This document shows, in pieces, positions 32,763 to 42,500 of a stretch of 64,000 nucleotides of DNA. The stretch covers positions 958,224-1,022,223 of the forward strand of contig DEVL01000003.1 of assembly GCA_002363385.1 (NCBI GenBank). The letters are read 5' to 3'. The position numbers and the translations under genes were made by a program. The stretch is from Stenotrophomonas maltophilia. GTDB taxonomy: Bacteria; Pseudomonadota; Gammaproteobacteria; Xanthomonadales; Xanthomonadaceae. The notes beneath the pieces are model-generated. The model saw nothing but the letters and a program-made list of their open reading frames with translations, made no database searches and was not told the DNA's origin. Numbering within the stretch: the stretch's first letter is position 1; every line of letters begins with the position of its first letter.

Positions 32763-33920
32763 ATGAGCGACACCACTACCGCCCCCGGCTTCAAGCCGAA
32801 GAAATCCGTCGCCCTGTCGGGCACCGCTGCCGGCAACACCGCGCTGTGCACCGTCGGCCGCAGCGGCAACGACCTGCATTACCGCGGGTATGACATCGCC
32901 GATCTGGCCAACACCAGCGAGTTCGAGGAAATCGCGCATCTGCTGGTCCACGGCAAGCTGCCGACCCGCGCTGAATTGGTGGCCTACAAGACCAAGCTGA
33001 AGTCGCTGCGTGGCATCCCGGCCGCGGTCAAGGCCGCGCTGGAAGAGCTGCCGCCGTCGGCGCACCCGATGGACGTGATGCGCACCGGCGTGTCCGTGCT
33101 CGGCTGCGTGTCGCCGGAGAAGGACGACCACAACCATCCGGGCGCGCGCGACATCGCCGACAAGTTGATGGCCTGCCTGGGTTCGATGCTGCTTTACTGG
33201 TATCACTGGAGCCACAACGGCCGTGCGATCGACGTGGAAACCGATGACGACTCCATCGGTGGTCACTTCCTGCACCTGCTGCACGGTGAGAAGCCGCAGG
33301 ATTCGTGGGTCAAGGCGATGCACACCTCGCTGATCCTGTATGCCGAGCACGAGTTCAACGCCTCGACGTTCGCCTGCCGCGTCATCGCCGGCACCGGCAG
33401 CGACATGTACAGCGCGATCACCGGCGGTATCGGTGCCCTGCGCGGTCCCAAGCACGGCGGCGCCAATGAAGTGGCCTTCGAAGTGCAGAAGCGCTACGAC
33501 AGTCCGGATGATGCCGAGGCCGACATCAAGGCCCGCGTGGAGCGCAAGGAAGTCGTCATCGGTTTCGGCCACCCGGTGTACACCGTCAGCGATCCGCGCA
33601 ACAACATCATCAAGGAGGTCGCACGCGACCTGTCCGCCGAGCAGCAGAACGTCAAGATGTACGACATCGCCGAGCGTCTGGAATCGGTGATGTGGGACAT
33701 CAAGAAGATGTTCCCGAACCTGGATTGGTTCAGCGCGGTCAGCTACCACATGATGGGCGTGCCGACCGCGATGTTCACCCCGTTGTTCGTGATCGCGCGC
33801 ACCTCCGGCTGGAGCGCGCACATCATCGAGCAGCGTATCGATGGCAAGATCATCCGCCCGAGTGCGAACTACACCGGCCCGGAAGACCAGGCCTTCGTGC
33901 CGATCGACCAGCGCAAGTAA
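32763..33920 (+). CDS. prpC: 2-methylcitrate synthase
   Basis: Condenses propionyl-CoA with oxaloacetate. 385 aa of the citrate synthase family, shorter than the TCA enzyme and lacking its N-terminal extension. Catalytic blocks: RVIAGTGSDMYSAITGGIGA and GPKHGGANEV (His), GFGHPVYTVSDPR (His and substrate Arg), and FTPLFVIARTSGWSAHIIEQR near the C-terminus (split here as PLFVIARTSGW and AHIIEQR). GGAGGG precedes the ATG by 3-8 nt. It follows prpB by 27 nt. Confidence 0.95.
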   Translation: MSDTTTAPGFKPKKSVALSGTAAGNTALCTVGRSGNDLHYRGYDIADLANTSEFEEIAHLLVHGKLPTRAELVAYKTKLKSLRGIPAAVKAALEELPPSAHPMDVMRTGVSVLGCVSPEKDDHNHPGARDIADKLMACLGSMLLYWYHWSHNGRAIDVETDDDSIGGHFLHLLHGEKPQDSWVKAMHTSLILYAEHEFNASTFACRVIAGTGSDMYSAITGGIGALRGPKHGGANEVAFEVQKRYDSPDDAEADIKARVERKEVVIGFGHPVYTVSDPRNNIIKEVARDLSAEQQNVKMYDIAERLESVMWDIKKMFPNLDWFSAVSYHMMGVPTAMFTPLFVIARTSGWSAHIIEQRIDGKIIRPSANYTGPEDQAFVPIDQRK

Positions 33921-33931
33921 GACAGACGTAC

Positions 33932-33986
33932 CGCACCCGGTCGCGGGTGCTTTGCGGAGCAGGTCGGCGCGATGCCGGTCTGCTCC
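33932..33986 (+). terminator. Two stem-loops between prpC and acnD
   Basis: GCACCCG (33933) pairs with CGGGTGC (33944-33950) and is followed by TTT. A second stem pairs GGAGCAG (33956-33962) with CTGCTCC (33980-33986). They sit in the 139-nt gap 33921-34059. A weak terminator or an RNA-processing site inside the operon is plausible. Confidence 0.45.
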
Positions 33987-34059
33987 GTTGCGGCGTCGCT
34001 ACTCCTTCTTCGCCGGTGTCACGACGCCCCGGCCCGCCAACAAGCAGCTATCGCCAGCC

Positions 34060-36675
34060 ATGAATACTCAGTACCGCAAGAACCTCCCCGGCACCGCGCT
34101 GGACTATTTCGATACCCGTGCCGCCGTCGACGCGCTGCAGCCCGGTGCCTATGCCACGCTGCCGTATACCTCGCGCGTGCTGGCCGAAAATCTGGTGCGC
34201 CGCTGCGATCCGGCCACGCTGGAGGCCTCGCTGCGCCAGTTGATCGAGCGCCGCCAGGACCTGGATTTCCCGTGGTTCCCGGCCCGCGTGGTGTGCCATG
34301 ACATTCTCGGCCAGACCGCCCTGGTCGATCTGGCTGGCCTGCGCGACGCCATCGCCGATGCCGGCGGTGACCCGGCGCAGATCAATCCAGTGGTGCCGAC
34401 CCAGCTGATCGTGGATCACTCGCTGGCGGTGGAATTCCCCGGCTTCGACAAGGCTGCGTTCGAGAAGAACCGCGCCGTCGAGGACCGCCGCAATGAAGAC
34501 CGCTTCCACTTCATCAACTGGACGAAGAAGGCCTTCAAGAACGTCGACGTGATTCCGCCGGGCAACGGGATCATGCACCAGATCAACCTGGAGAAGATGT
34601 CGCCGGTCGTGCAGGTGCGCGATGGCGTGGCCTTCCCGGATACCTGTGTGGGCACCGACAGTCACACCCCGCACGTGGACGCGCTGGGCGTGATCGCGAT
34701 CGGCGTGGGTGGCCTGGAAGCGGAGAGCGTAATGCTCGGTCGCGCCTCCTGGATGCGCCTGCCCGACATCATCGGCGTGGAGCTGACCGGCCGCCCGCAG
34801 CCGGCCATCACCTGCACCGACGTGGTGCTGGCGCTGACCGAGTTCCTGCGCAAGGAGCGTGTGGTCGGCGCGTGGATCGAGTTCTACGGTGAAGGCGCCA
34901 ATGCGCTGACCATCGGTGACCGCGCCACCATTTCCAACATGACGCCGGAGTTCGGTGCCACCGCGGCGATGTTCTACATCGACCAGCAGACCCTGGACTA
35001 CCTGCGCCTGACCGGCCGCGAGGATGCCCAGGTCGCACTGGTGGAAACCTACGCCAAGGCCACCGGCCTGTGGGCCGACGATCTGGTCACCGCGCAGTAC
35101 GAGCGTGTGCTGCAGTTCGACCTCTCCACCGTGGTGCGCAACATGGCCGGCCCGTCCAACCCGCACAAGCGCGTGGCGACCACCGACCTGGCTGCGCGCG
35201 GCATCGCCGATGAAGGCAAGCTGGCCTCGGGCAAGCAGGAACAGGCCGATGGCCTGATGCCCGATGGCGCGGTGATCATCGCCGCGATCACCAGCTGCAC
35301 CAACACCAGCAACCCGCGCAACGTGATTTCCGCGGCGTTGCTGGCGCGCAATGCCAACCGCGCCGGGCTGACCCGCAAGCCGTGGGTGAAGAGCTCGCTG
35401 GCGCCCGGTTCCAAGGCCGTGCAGCTGTATCTGGAAGAAGCCGGCCTGCTGACCGAGCTGGAGCAGATGGGCTTTGGCATCGTCGCCTTTGCCTGCACCA
35501 CCTGCAACGGCATGAGCGGCGCGCTGGACCCGAAAATCCAGCAGGAAGTGATTGATCGAGATCTGTACGCCACCGCCGTGCTCTCGGGCAACCGCAACTT
35601 CGACGGCCGCATCCATCCCTACGCCAAGCAGGCCTTCCTGGCCTCGCCGCCGCTCGTGGTCGCGTACGCGATCGCCGGCACGATGCGCTTCGATATCGAG
35701 AAGGATGCGCTCGGTCATGATGCCGACGGCAACCCGATCACCCTCAAGGACCTCTGGCCAAGCGATGCCGAGATCGATGCGGTGGTCAAGGCCTGCGTCA
35801 AGCCGGAACAGTTCCGCAAGGTCTACGACCCGATGTTCACCTTCAAGGTGGAACACGGCGCACCGATCAGCCCGCTGTACGACTGGCGCCCGCAGAGCAC
35901 CTACATCCGCCGCCCGCCGTACTGGGAAGGCGCGCTGGCCGGCACCCGCAGCCTGACCGGCATGCGCCCGCTGGCCGTGCTCGGCGACAACATCACCACC
36001 GATCACCTGTCGCCGTCCAACGCGATCATGGCCAGCAGCGCGGCCGGCGAGTACCTGGCGAAGATGGGCCTGCCCGAGGAAGACTTCAATTCCTACGCGA
36101 CCCACCGCGGCGATCACCTCACCGCGCAGCGTGCCACCTTCGCCAACCCAAAGCTGATCAATGAAATGGCGGTGGTCGATGGTCAGGTCACGCAGGGTTC
36201 GCTGACGCGCGTGGAGCCGGAAGGCCAGGTCACCCGCATGTGGGAAGCGATCGAAACCTACATGGGCCGCAAGCAGCCGCTGATCATCATCGCCGGTGCC
36301 GACTACGGCCAGGGAAGCTCGCGTGACTGGGCCGCCAAGGGCGTGCGCCTGGCCGGCGTGGAAGCCATCGCCGCCGAAGGTTTCGAGCGCATCCACCGCA
36401 CCAACCTGATCGGCATGGGCGTGCTGCCGCTGGAGTTCAAGGAAGGCGTCAACCGCAAGACCCTGGGCATCGATGGCACCGAAACCTTCGACGTGCTCGG
36501 CGATCGCGTGCCGCGTGCCGAACTCACCCTGGTCATCCACCGCCGCAACGGTGAACAGCTGCGGGTGCCGGTCACCTGCCGGCTGGATACCGCCGAAGAG
36601 GTCTCGATCTACGAGGCCGGCGGCGTGCTGCAGCGGTTCGCGCAGGACTTCCTGGAATCGGCGCAGGTCGCCTGA
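34060..36675 (+). CDS. acnD: Fe/S-dependent 2-methylcitrate dehydratase AcnD
   Basis: An 871-aa aconitase-family enzyme that dehydrates 2-methylcitrate in the presence of PrpF, which follows. The [4Fe-4S] ligands are Cys413 (ITSCTNTSNP) and Cys479 / Cys482 (ACTTCNGMSG). Other aconitase blocks: GTDSHTPHVDALGVIAIGVG, GDNITTDHLSP and GADYGQGSSRDWAAKG. ATG 34060 (MNTQYRKNLPG) matches the AcnD N-terminus. The immediate prpF partner argues for AcnD rather than AcnA. Confidence 0.94.
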   Translation: MNTQYRKNLPGTALDYFDTRAAVDALQPGAYATLPYTSRVLAENLVRRCDPATLEASLRQLIERRQDLDFPWFPARVVCHDILGQTALVDLAGLRDAIADAGGDPAQINPVVPTQLIVDHSLAVEFPGFDKAAFEKNRAVEDRRNEDRFHFINWTKKAFKNVDVIPPGNGIMHQINLEKMSPVVQVRDGVAFPDTCVGTDSHTPHVDALGVIAIGVGGLEAESVMLGRASWMRLPDIIGVELTGRPQPAITCTDVVLALTEFLRKERVVGAWIEFYGEGANALTIGDRATISNMTPEFGATAAMFYIDQQTLDYLRLTGREDAQVALVETYAKATGLWADDLVTAQYERVLQFDLSTVVRNMAGPSNPHKRVATTDLAARGIADEGKLASGKQEQADGLMPDGAVIIAAITSCTNTSNPRNVISAALLARNANRAGLTRKPWVKSSLAPGSKAVQLYLEEAGLLTELEQMGFGIVAFACTTCNGMSGALDPKIQQEVIDRDLYATAVLSGNRNFDGRIHPYAKQAFLASPPLVVAYAIAGTMRFDIEKDALGHDADGNPITLKDLWPSDAEIDAVVKACVKPEQFRKVYDPMFTFKVEHGAPISPLYDWRPQSTYIRRPPYWEGALAGTRSLTGMRPLAVLGDNITTDHLSPSNAIMASSAAGEYLAKMGLPEEDFNSYATHRGDHLTAQRATFANPKLINEMAVVDGQVTQGSLTRVEPEGQVTRMWEAIETYMGRKQPLIIIAGADYGQGSSRDWAAKGVRLAGVEAIAAEGFERIHRTNLIGMGVLPLEFKEGVNRKTLGIDGTETFDVLGDRVPRAELTLVIHRRNGEQLRVPVTCRLDTAEEVSIYEAGGVLQRFAQDFLESAQVA

Positions 36676-36688
36676 TCCCACCCGCATC

Positions 36689-36714
36689 ACGACGGCCCGG
36701 CAATGGGCCGTCGT
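36689..36714 (+). terminator. Stem-loop between acnD and prpF
   Basis: ACGACGGCCC (36689-36698) pairs perfectly with GGGCCGTCGT (36705-36714) around a 6-nt loop, followed by TCTCTC. Strong stem but no run of T, and prpF starts 17 nt later, so it is more likely a partial terminator or an mRNA-stability element. Confidence 0.45.
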
Positions 36715-36731
36715 TCTCTCAGGACTTCGAT

Positions 36732-37916
36732 ATGGCGTTTCTCCCCCAGCTCCGCATTCCCGCCACCTATCTGCGCGGTGGCACCAGCAAGGGCGTGTTC
36801 TTCAAGCTGACCGACCTGCCCGCTGCCGCGCAGGTGCCCGGCCCGGCGCGCGATGCGCTGCTGATGCGCGTGATCGGCTCGCCTGATCCGTATGCCAAGC
36901 ACACCGATGGCATGGGTGGCGCGACCTCCAGCACCAGCAAGTGCGTGATCATTTCCGCACCGTCGGTGCCGGAGCACGACGTGGACTACCTGTACGGGCA
37001 GGTCGCGATCGAGACCGCCTTCGTGGACTGGAGCGGCAACTGCGGCAACCTCAGCACGGCGGTGGGCCCGTTCGCGGTCAGCAACGGCTTCATCGACCCG
37101 GCGCGCATCCCGCACAACGGTACCTGCACCGTGCGCATCTGGCAGGCCAACATCGGCAAGACCATCCTGGCGCATGTGCCGATCGTGGACGGCCAGGTGC
37201 AGGAAGACGGTGATTTCGAACTGGATGGCGTGACCTTTCCGGCCGCCGAGATCCAGCTGGAGTTCCTGGATCCGTCCGATGAGGGCGAGGGCGGGGCGAT
37301 GTTCCCGACCGGCAATCTGGTCGACACGCTCGACGTGCCGGGCGTAGGCAGCTTCCAGGTCACGATGATCACCGCCGGCATTCCGACCATCTTCCTCAAT
37401 GCGGCCGACCTGGGCTACACCGGTACCGAACTGCAGCCGGCGATCAATGAGGACAAGGCGGCCCTGGCGCGTTTCGAAGCGATCCGCGCGCACGGCGCGG
37501 TGCGCATGGGCCTGATCGAGACCGTCGAACAGGCCGCGACCCGTCAGCACACGCCGAAGGTGGCCTTCGTCGCCCCGGCGCAGGATTACGTGTCCTCCAG
37601 CGGCAAGCAGATCGCCGCCGGTGAGATGGACCTGCATGCGCGCGCGCTGTCCATGGGCAAGCTGCACCACGCGATGATGGGCACCGCCGCGGTCGCCATC
37701 GGGACGGCGGCCGCCATCCCGGGCACGCTGGTGAACCTGGCGGCCGGTGGTGGTGAGCGTGAATCGGTGAATTTCGGTCATCCCTCCGGCACGCTTCGCG
37801 TGGGCGCGCAGGCGGCGCTCGTTTGCGGCCAATGGACGGTGACCAAGGCCATCATGAGCCGCAGCGCCCGCGTGTTGATGGACGGTGCAGTACGGGTGCC
37901 TGCCACTACCTTGTAG
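36732..37916 (+). CDS. prpF: PrpF, AcnD-associated isomerase
   Basis: A 394-aa diaminopimelate-epimerase-fold protein needed for AcnD-dependent methylcitrate breakdown; known members isomerise trans-aconitate or 2-methylaconitate. Visible: RIPATYLRGGTSKGVFF at the N-terminus (catalytic Lys/Ser region), GMGGATSSTSKC, DWSGNCGNLS and the C-terminal VNFGHPSGTLRVGA. It follows acnD by 56 nt and precedes prpD by 19 nt. Confidence 0.95.
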   Translation: MAFLPQLRIPATYLRGGTSKGVFFKLTDLPAAAQVPGPARDALLMRVIGSPDPYAKHTDGMGGATSSTSKCVIISAPSVPEHDVDYLYGQVAIETAFVDWSGNCGNLSTAVGPFAVSNGFIDPARIPHNGTCTVRIWQANIGKTILAHVPIVDGQVQEDGDFELDGVTFPAAEIQLEFLDPSDEGEGGAMFPTGNLVDTLDVPGVGSFQVTMITAGIPTIFLNAADLGYTGTELQPAINEDKAALARFEAIRAHGAVRMGLIETVEQAATRQHTPKVAFVAPAQDYVSSSGKQIAAGEMDLHARALSMGKLHHAMMGTAAVAIGTAAAIPGTLVNLAAGGGERESVNFGHPSGTLRVGAQAALVCGQWTVTKAIMSRSARVLMDGAVRVPATTL

Positions 37917-37935
37917 TTCCAACAGGAGAATCGCG

Positions 37936-39393
37936 ATGTCCGGTCATGACAGTCACAGCAACCAGCGCCCCGCGTGGGACACGGTCCTGACCGACATCGT
38001 CGATTACGTCCGCGACTATCCGGTCAGGTCGCCGCTGGCATACACCACCGCGCGGCACTGCCTGATCGATACGTTGGGCTGCGGACTCGCGGCGCTTTCG
38101 TTCCCGGCCTGCAGCAAGCTGCTCGGGCCGGTGGTGCCGGGCATGCGGGTGATCAACGGCGCGCGCGTCCCCGGGACCCGCTTCGAGCTGGATCCGGTGC
38201 AGGGCGCCTTCAACATCGGCGCGATGATCCGCTGGCTGGATTTCAACGACACCTGGCTGGCCGCGGAGTGGGGGCACCCTTCGGACAACCTCGGCGGCAT
38301 CCTCGCCACCGCCGATTGGCTCAGCCGCAATGCCGAGGCGCTGCGCAGGGCGCCACTGACCATGCGCGATGTGCTGGAGGCGATGATCAAGGCGCATGAA
38401 ATCCAGGGCTGCCTGGCGTTGGAGAATGCGTTCAACCGGGTCGGGCTGGATCATGTGGTGCTGGTCAAGGTCGCCTCCACGGCGGTGGTGTCGCACATGC
38501 TCGGCCTGGATCGCGAGCGCATGCTCAATGCGCTGTCGCTGGCCTGGGTGGATGGGCAGTCGCTGCGTACTTATCGGCACGCGCCCAACACCGGCTCGCG
38601 CAAGAGCTGGGCAGCCGGTGATGCCACCAGCCGTGCGGTGCGCCTGTCGCTGATGGCCGCGGCCGGGGAGATGGGCTATCCCAGTGCGCTGACCGCGCCG
38701 ACCTGGGGCTTCTACGATGTCTCCTTCGGCGGGCAGCCGTTCCGCTTCCAGCGGCCTTACGGCAGCTACGTGATGGAGAACGTGCTGTTCAAGATCAGCT
38801 ATCCGGCCGAGTTCCATGGCCAGACGGCGGTGGAAGCGGCGATGCAGGTGCATGCGCAGATGCGTGCCAGCGGCAAACGCAGCGAAGACATCGCGCAGAT
38901 CACCCTGCGCACCCAGCAGGCCTGCCTGCGCATCATCGACAAACCCGGCCCGCTGCATAACCCGGCCGACCGCGATCACTGCGTGCAGTACATGGTGGCG
39001 ATCGGGCTGATCTTTGGCCGGCTGGTCGCCGAGGACTACGAAGACGACGTCGCCGCCGACCCGCGCATCGATCCGCTGCGGGCGAAGATCACCTGCGTCG
39101 AAGACCCGCAGTTCACGGCCGACTACCTGGACCCGGACAAGCGCAGCATCGCCAATGCGCTGCATGTGACCTTCGCCGATGGCAGCACGATGGAGGCCGT
39201 GGTCGAGTACCCGCTGGGCCACGCCCGGCGCCGGGTCGAGGGCATCCCGCGGCTGGAGGACAAGTTCCGCCGGCACCTGGCCGGGGTGTTCCCGACCGTG
39301 CAGCAGCGTCGGATCCTGGACGTCTCGTTGGACCCCGTGGCGCTGGAGGCGATGCCGGTGCACGAGTACGTGGACCTCTACGTCGCCGGGTAG
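37936..39393 (+). CDS. prpD: 2-methylcitrate dehydratase PrpD (iron-sulfur independent)
   Basis: A 485-aa MmgE/PrpD family protein. Blocks: ARHCLIDTLGCGLAALSFPA, IRWLDFNDTWLAAEWGHPSDNLGG (split here as IRWLDFNDTW and EWGHPSDNLGG), RTYRHAPNTGSRKSWAAGDA, and SYPAEFHGQTAVEAA. AGGAGA lies 7 nt before the ATG. In enterobacteria PrpD alone does the dehydration; here it is the last gene of an operon that also encodes AcnD/PrpF. The TAG stop lies within the GTAG head of a SMAG repeat. Confidence 0.95.
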   Translation: MSGHDSHSNQRPAWDTVLTDIVDYVRDYPVRSPLAYTTARHCLIDTLGCGLAALSFPACSKLLGPVVPGMRVINGARVPGTRFELDPVQGAFNIGAMIRWLDFNDTWLAAEWGHPSDNLGGILATADWLSRNAEALRRAPLTMRDVLEAMIKAHEIQGCLALENAFNRVGLDHVVLVKVASTAVVSHMLGLDRERMLNALSLAWVDGQSLRTYRHAPNTGSRKSWAAGDATSRAVRLSLMAAAGEMGYPSALTAPTWGFYDVSFGGQPFRFQRPYGSYVMENVLFKISYPAEFHGQTAVEAAMQVHAQMRASGKRSEDIAQITLRTQQACLRIIDKPGPLHNPADRDHCVQYMVAIGLIFGRLVAEDYEDDVAADPRIDPLRAKITCVEDPQFTADYLDPDKRSIANALHVTFADGSTMEAVVEYPLGHARRRVEGIPRLEDKFRRHLAGVFPTVQQRRILDVSLDPVALEAMPVHEYVDLYVAG

Positions 39394-39413
39394 GGCCGAC
39401 CGTTGGCCGGCTG
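39390..39413 (+). repeat. SMAG-type REP overlapping the prpD stop
   Basis: GTAGGGCCGACCGTTGGCCG starts at 39390. Its GTAG contains the prpD stop codon (TAG at 39391-39393), so the repeat abuts the gene without any spacer. Confidence 0.75.
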
Positions 39414-39490
39414 CCCTTGGCGGTGGCCCTGCCGGCCACCCATGACGCCCCATCGTCCGCGGTCGCCCGCGAACGAGCGGGGACGGCCCG

Positions 39491-39496
39491 TATACT
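39491..39496 (+). promoter_or_regulatory. Possible minus-10 of the macroglobulin-pbpC operon
   Basis: TATACT at 39491-39496 is a good sigma-70 minus-10 located 27 nt before the ATG at 39523. No clear minus-35 precedes it. Confidence 0.35.
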
Positions 39497-39522
39497 GGCC
39501 GCCTTGTTCAAGGAGTGACGTC

Positions 39523-42500
39523 ATGGCTAGCCGCAGTCGGTTCGGGCAGTGGAGCTGGAAGGGAATCGCGGGCCTGGCGCTGGTCGCCGGCCTGGCCATC
39601 GGCGTCGGCGGTTGCAAGCGCAACGACAGCGGGCAGCTGCCCGCACCGTCCGGCGCGCCGATCACGGCCAAGGCCGAGGCGGTCACCGAGTTCACCCTGG
39701 TCCGGGCCTATCCCGATCAGAAGAGCGACGGCCTGTCGCTGGCGCTGGAGTTCTCGCGCCCGCTGGTCGGCACCCAGGATTTCGACGCGCTGGTCCGCTT
39801 CGCCGAGAAGGTCGGCACCGAGGACAGCAGCTGGTCGCTGTCCGAGGATGGCAAGACCCTGCGCTATCCGTTCGTGGAGGCGGCCAAGGAATATTCGCTG
39901 ATCGTCTCGCCCGACCTGCTCGCCGCCGATGGCAGCCGGATCGGCAAGGAGCTGCGCCAGAAGGTCTTCACCGGCGAGCTCAAGCCGGTGGCCGGGTTCG
40001 CCTCGCAGGGCAGCGTGCTGCCGGCCAAGGACAGCCGCGGCCTGCCGGTGGTCTCGGTCAACGTGCCGGAAGTGGACGTGGAATTCCTGCGCGTACGCGA
40101 GAAGGAACTGCCGAACTTCTTCAGCCAGTACCAGCGCGGCGGCCGCCGCGGCAGCTGGGAGCTGGACAGCGACTACGGCGACAAGACGCCGCTGTCGCAG
40201 CTGGCCGAGCCGGTCTACGTCAACCGCTTCGTGATCGGCGGCAAGCAGAACGAGCGCGTCCTCACCTACCTGCCGACCCAGGACATCAAGGAGCTGCAGC
40301 AGCCCGGCCTGTACTTTGCGGTGATGAAGCGCAGTGGCTCGTTCGAAGGCGAGTATGACACCGCCTTCTTCACCGTCAGCGACATCGGCCTGCATACGCG
40401 TGCCTACAAAGACAAGCTGTTCGTGCACACCGCCTCGCTGCAGAGCGGGGCGTCGTTGAAGAAGATCGAGCTGCGTATCCTCGATGGCAAGGGCGAGGTG
40501 GTGCTCAAAGGCGCGACCGACGGCAATGGCAACGCGCTGCTCAACTACACGCTCGATGCCAGCCATGTGCTGATCGCCAGCAGTGGCGGCGATACCTCGA
40601 TGCTGCCCTTCAATCAGCCCGCGCTGGACCTGAGCGAGTTTGCCGTGGCCGGGCGCGACAACGCCTGGTTCGACGTGTTCACCTGGTCGGGCCGCGATCT
40701 GTACCGCCCGGGCGAGACCGTGCGCATTTCCGCCCTGCTGCGTGACAACGACGGCAAGCCGGTGAAGCCACAGCCGGTCTTCCTGCGCCTGAAGCAGCCG
40801 GACGGCAAGACCTTCCGCGAGACTCGCCTGACCCCCGGCGAGCAGGGCTACTTCAGCTTCGAGCAGCTGATCCCGGCCGAGGCGCCGACCGGGCGCTGGC
40901 AGGTGGAGTTCCGCACCAACCCGGCCAGCAAGGAAGCGATCCAGGGCATGACCCTGCGCATCGAAGAGTTCCTGCCCGAGCGCATGAAGCTGGACCTGGA
41001 CAGCGCGCAGAAGACGCTCAAGCCGGGTGAGCCGCTCAAGCTGCAGGCCGATGCGGCGTATCTGTACGGGGCCCCGGCCGACGGCAACCGCTTCACCGCA
41101 CGCCTGGCCGTGGCGGCCGAGCAGTCGCCGGTCGAGTCGCTGCCGGGCTACTTCTTCGGTGATCCGACCACCGCGCTGCCGAGCGAGGCGCGCGACGTCA
41201 TCGATACCCAGTTCCCGGCCGACGGCAAGCTGCGCCAGGACGTGGAGCTGCCGGCCGAGGTCAAGCCGACCGCACCGATCGCCGTGGTGCTCTCCGGCAG
41301 CGTGTATGAAACCGGTGGCCGCACCGTGACCCGCACCTTGAAGCGGGTGATGTGGCCGGCCGCTGCGCTGGTGGGTGTGCGCCCGCTGTTCGATCCCAAG
41401 GACGGCGCCGATGCCAACAGTAATGCGCGCTTCGAACTGATGCGCGTGGACGCGGCGGGCAAGCCGCAGCCGGCCAAGGGCCTGAAGGTCACGCTGGTGC
41501 GCGAGCTGCGCGATTACCACTGGACCTTCAACGACAACCGCTGGGATTACGACTTCACCCGCCGCTTCGAGAACAAGGACACCCGCACCGTCGACGCCGG
41601 CAGTGCGGCGGTCGGCGTTGATTTCCCGGTGGAGTGGGGCGAGTACCGGCTGGACGTGTTCGATCCGGCCACCGGGCTGACCAGCCGCTATCCGTTCAAT
41701 GCCGGCTGGAGCTGGAACGACGACAACCGCGGCCTGGATGCACGCCCGGACAAGATCAAGCTGGCGTTGGACAAGACCGCCTACAAGGCCGGCGATACCG
41801 TGCGCGTCACCGTGACCCCGCCGCATGCCGGCAAGGGCGTGCTGATGGTCGAGAGCGACAAGATGCTTTACGTCCAGGATATCGACGCCAAGCCGGGCAG
41901 CACCTACGACATTCCGGTCACCGCCGAGTGGGAACGTCACGACGTCTACATCACCGCGCTGGTGTTCCGTGGCGGTAGTGCGCCGAGCAAGATCACCCCG
42001 GCCCGTGCGGTCGGCGTGGTGCATGTGCCGATGGACCGCAAGGCGCGGCAGATCGCAGTGGGCCTGGTGGCCCCCAAGCAGATGCGCCCGGAGCAGACGC
42101 TGCCGGTCACCGTGAGCGCCCCGCAGCTGGCCGGCAAGGTCGCACATGTGACCGTTTCGGCGGTGGACGTGGGCATCCTCAACATCACCCGCTTCCCGGT
42201 GCCCGATGCCGCCGGCCACTTCTTCGCGCAGCGTCGCCTGGGCGTGGATGCGTATGACATCTACAGCCGCGTGATCGAGAGCTTCGACGGCAGCAGCGGC
42301 AAGCTGAAGTTCGGTGGCGACATGGCGCTGGCGGCGATGCCGCAGGCCAAGCGCCCGACTGCGCGCGTACAGACCGTGGACCTGTTCTCCGGCCCGGTGA
42401 AGCTCGATGCCAAGGGCATTGCCCGGATAGCGTTGAAGGTGCCGGATTTCAACGGCATGCTGCGCGTCTCGGCGCTGGTCTACGCCGATGACCAGTACGG

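Noticed and set aside
31824..33821. A 665-codon open frame antisense to prpB and prpC
   Set aside because: It spans two real genes and their spacer, has no recognisable domain and no ribosome-binding site.
34048..36690. An 880-codon open frame antisense to acnD
   Set aside because: Same GC-bias effect; the opposite strand encodes an aconitase-family enzyme with all cluster cysteines.
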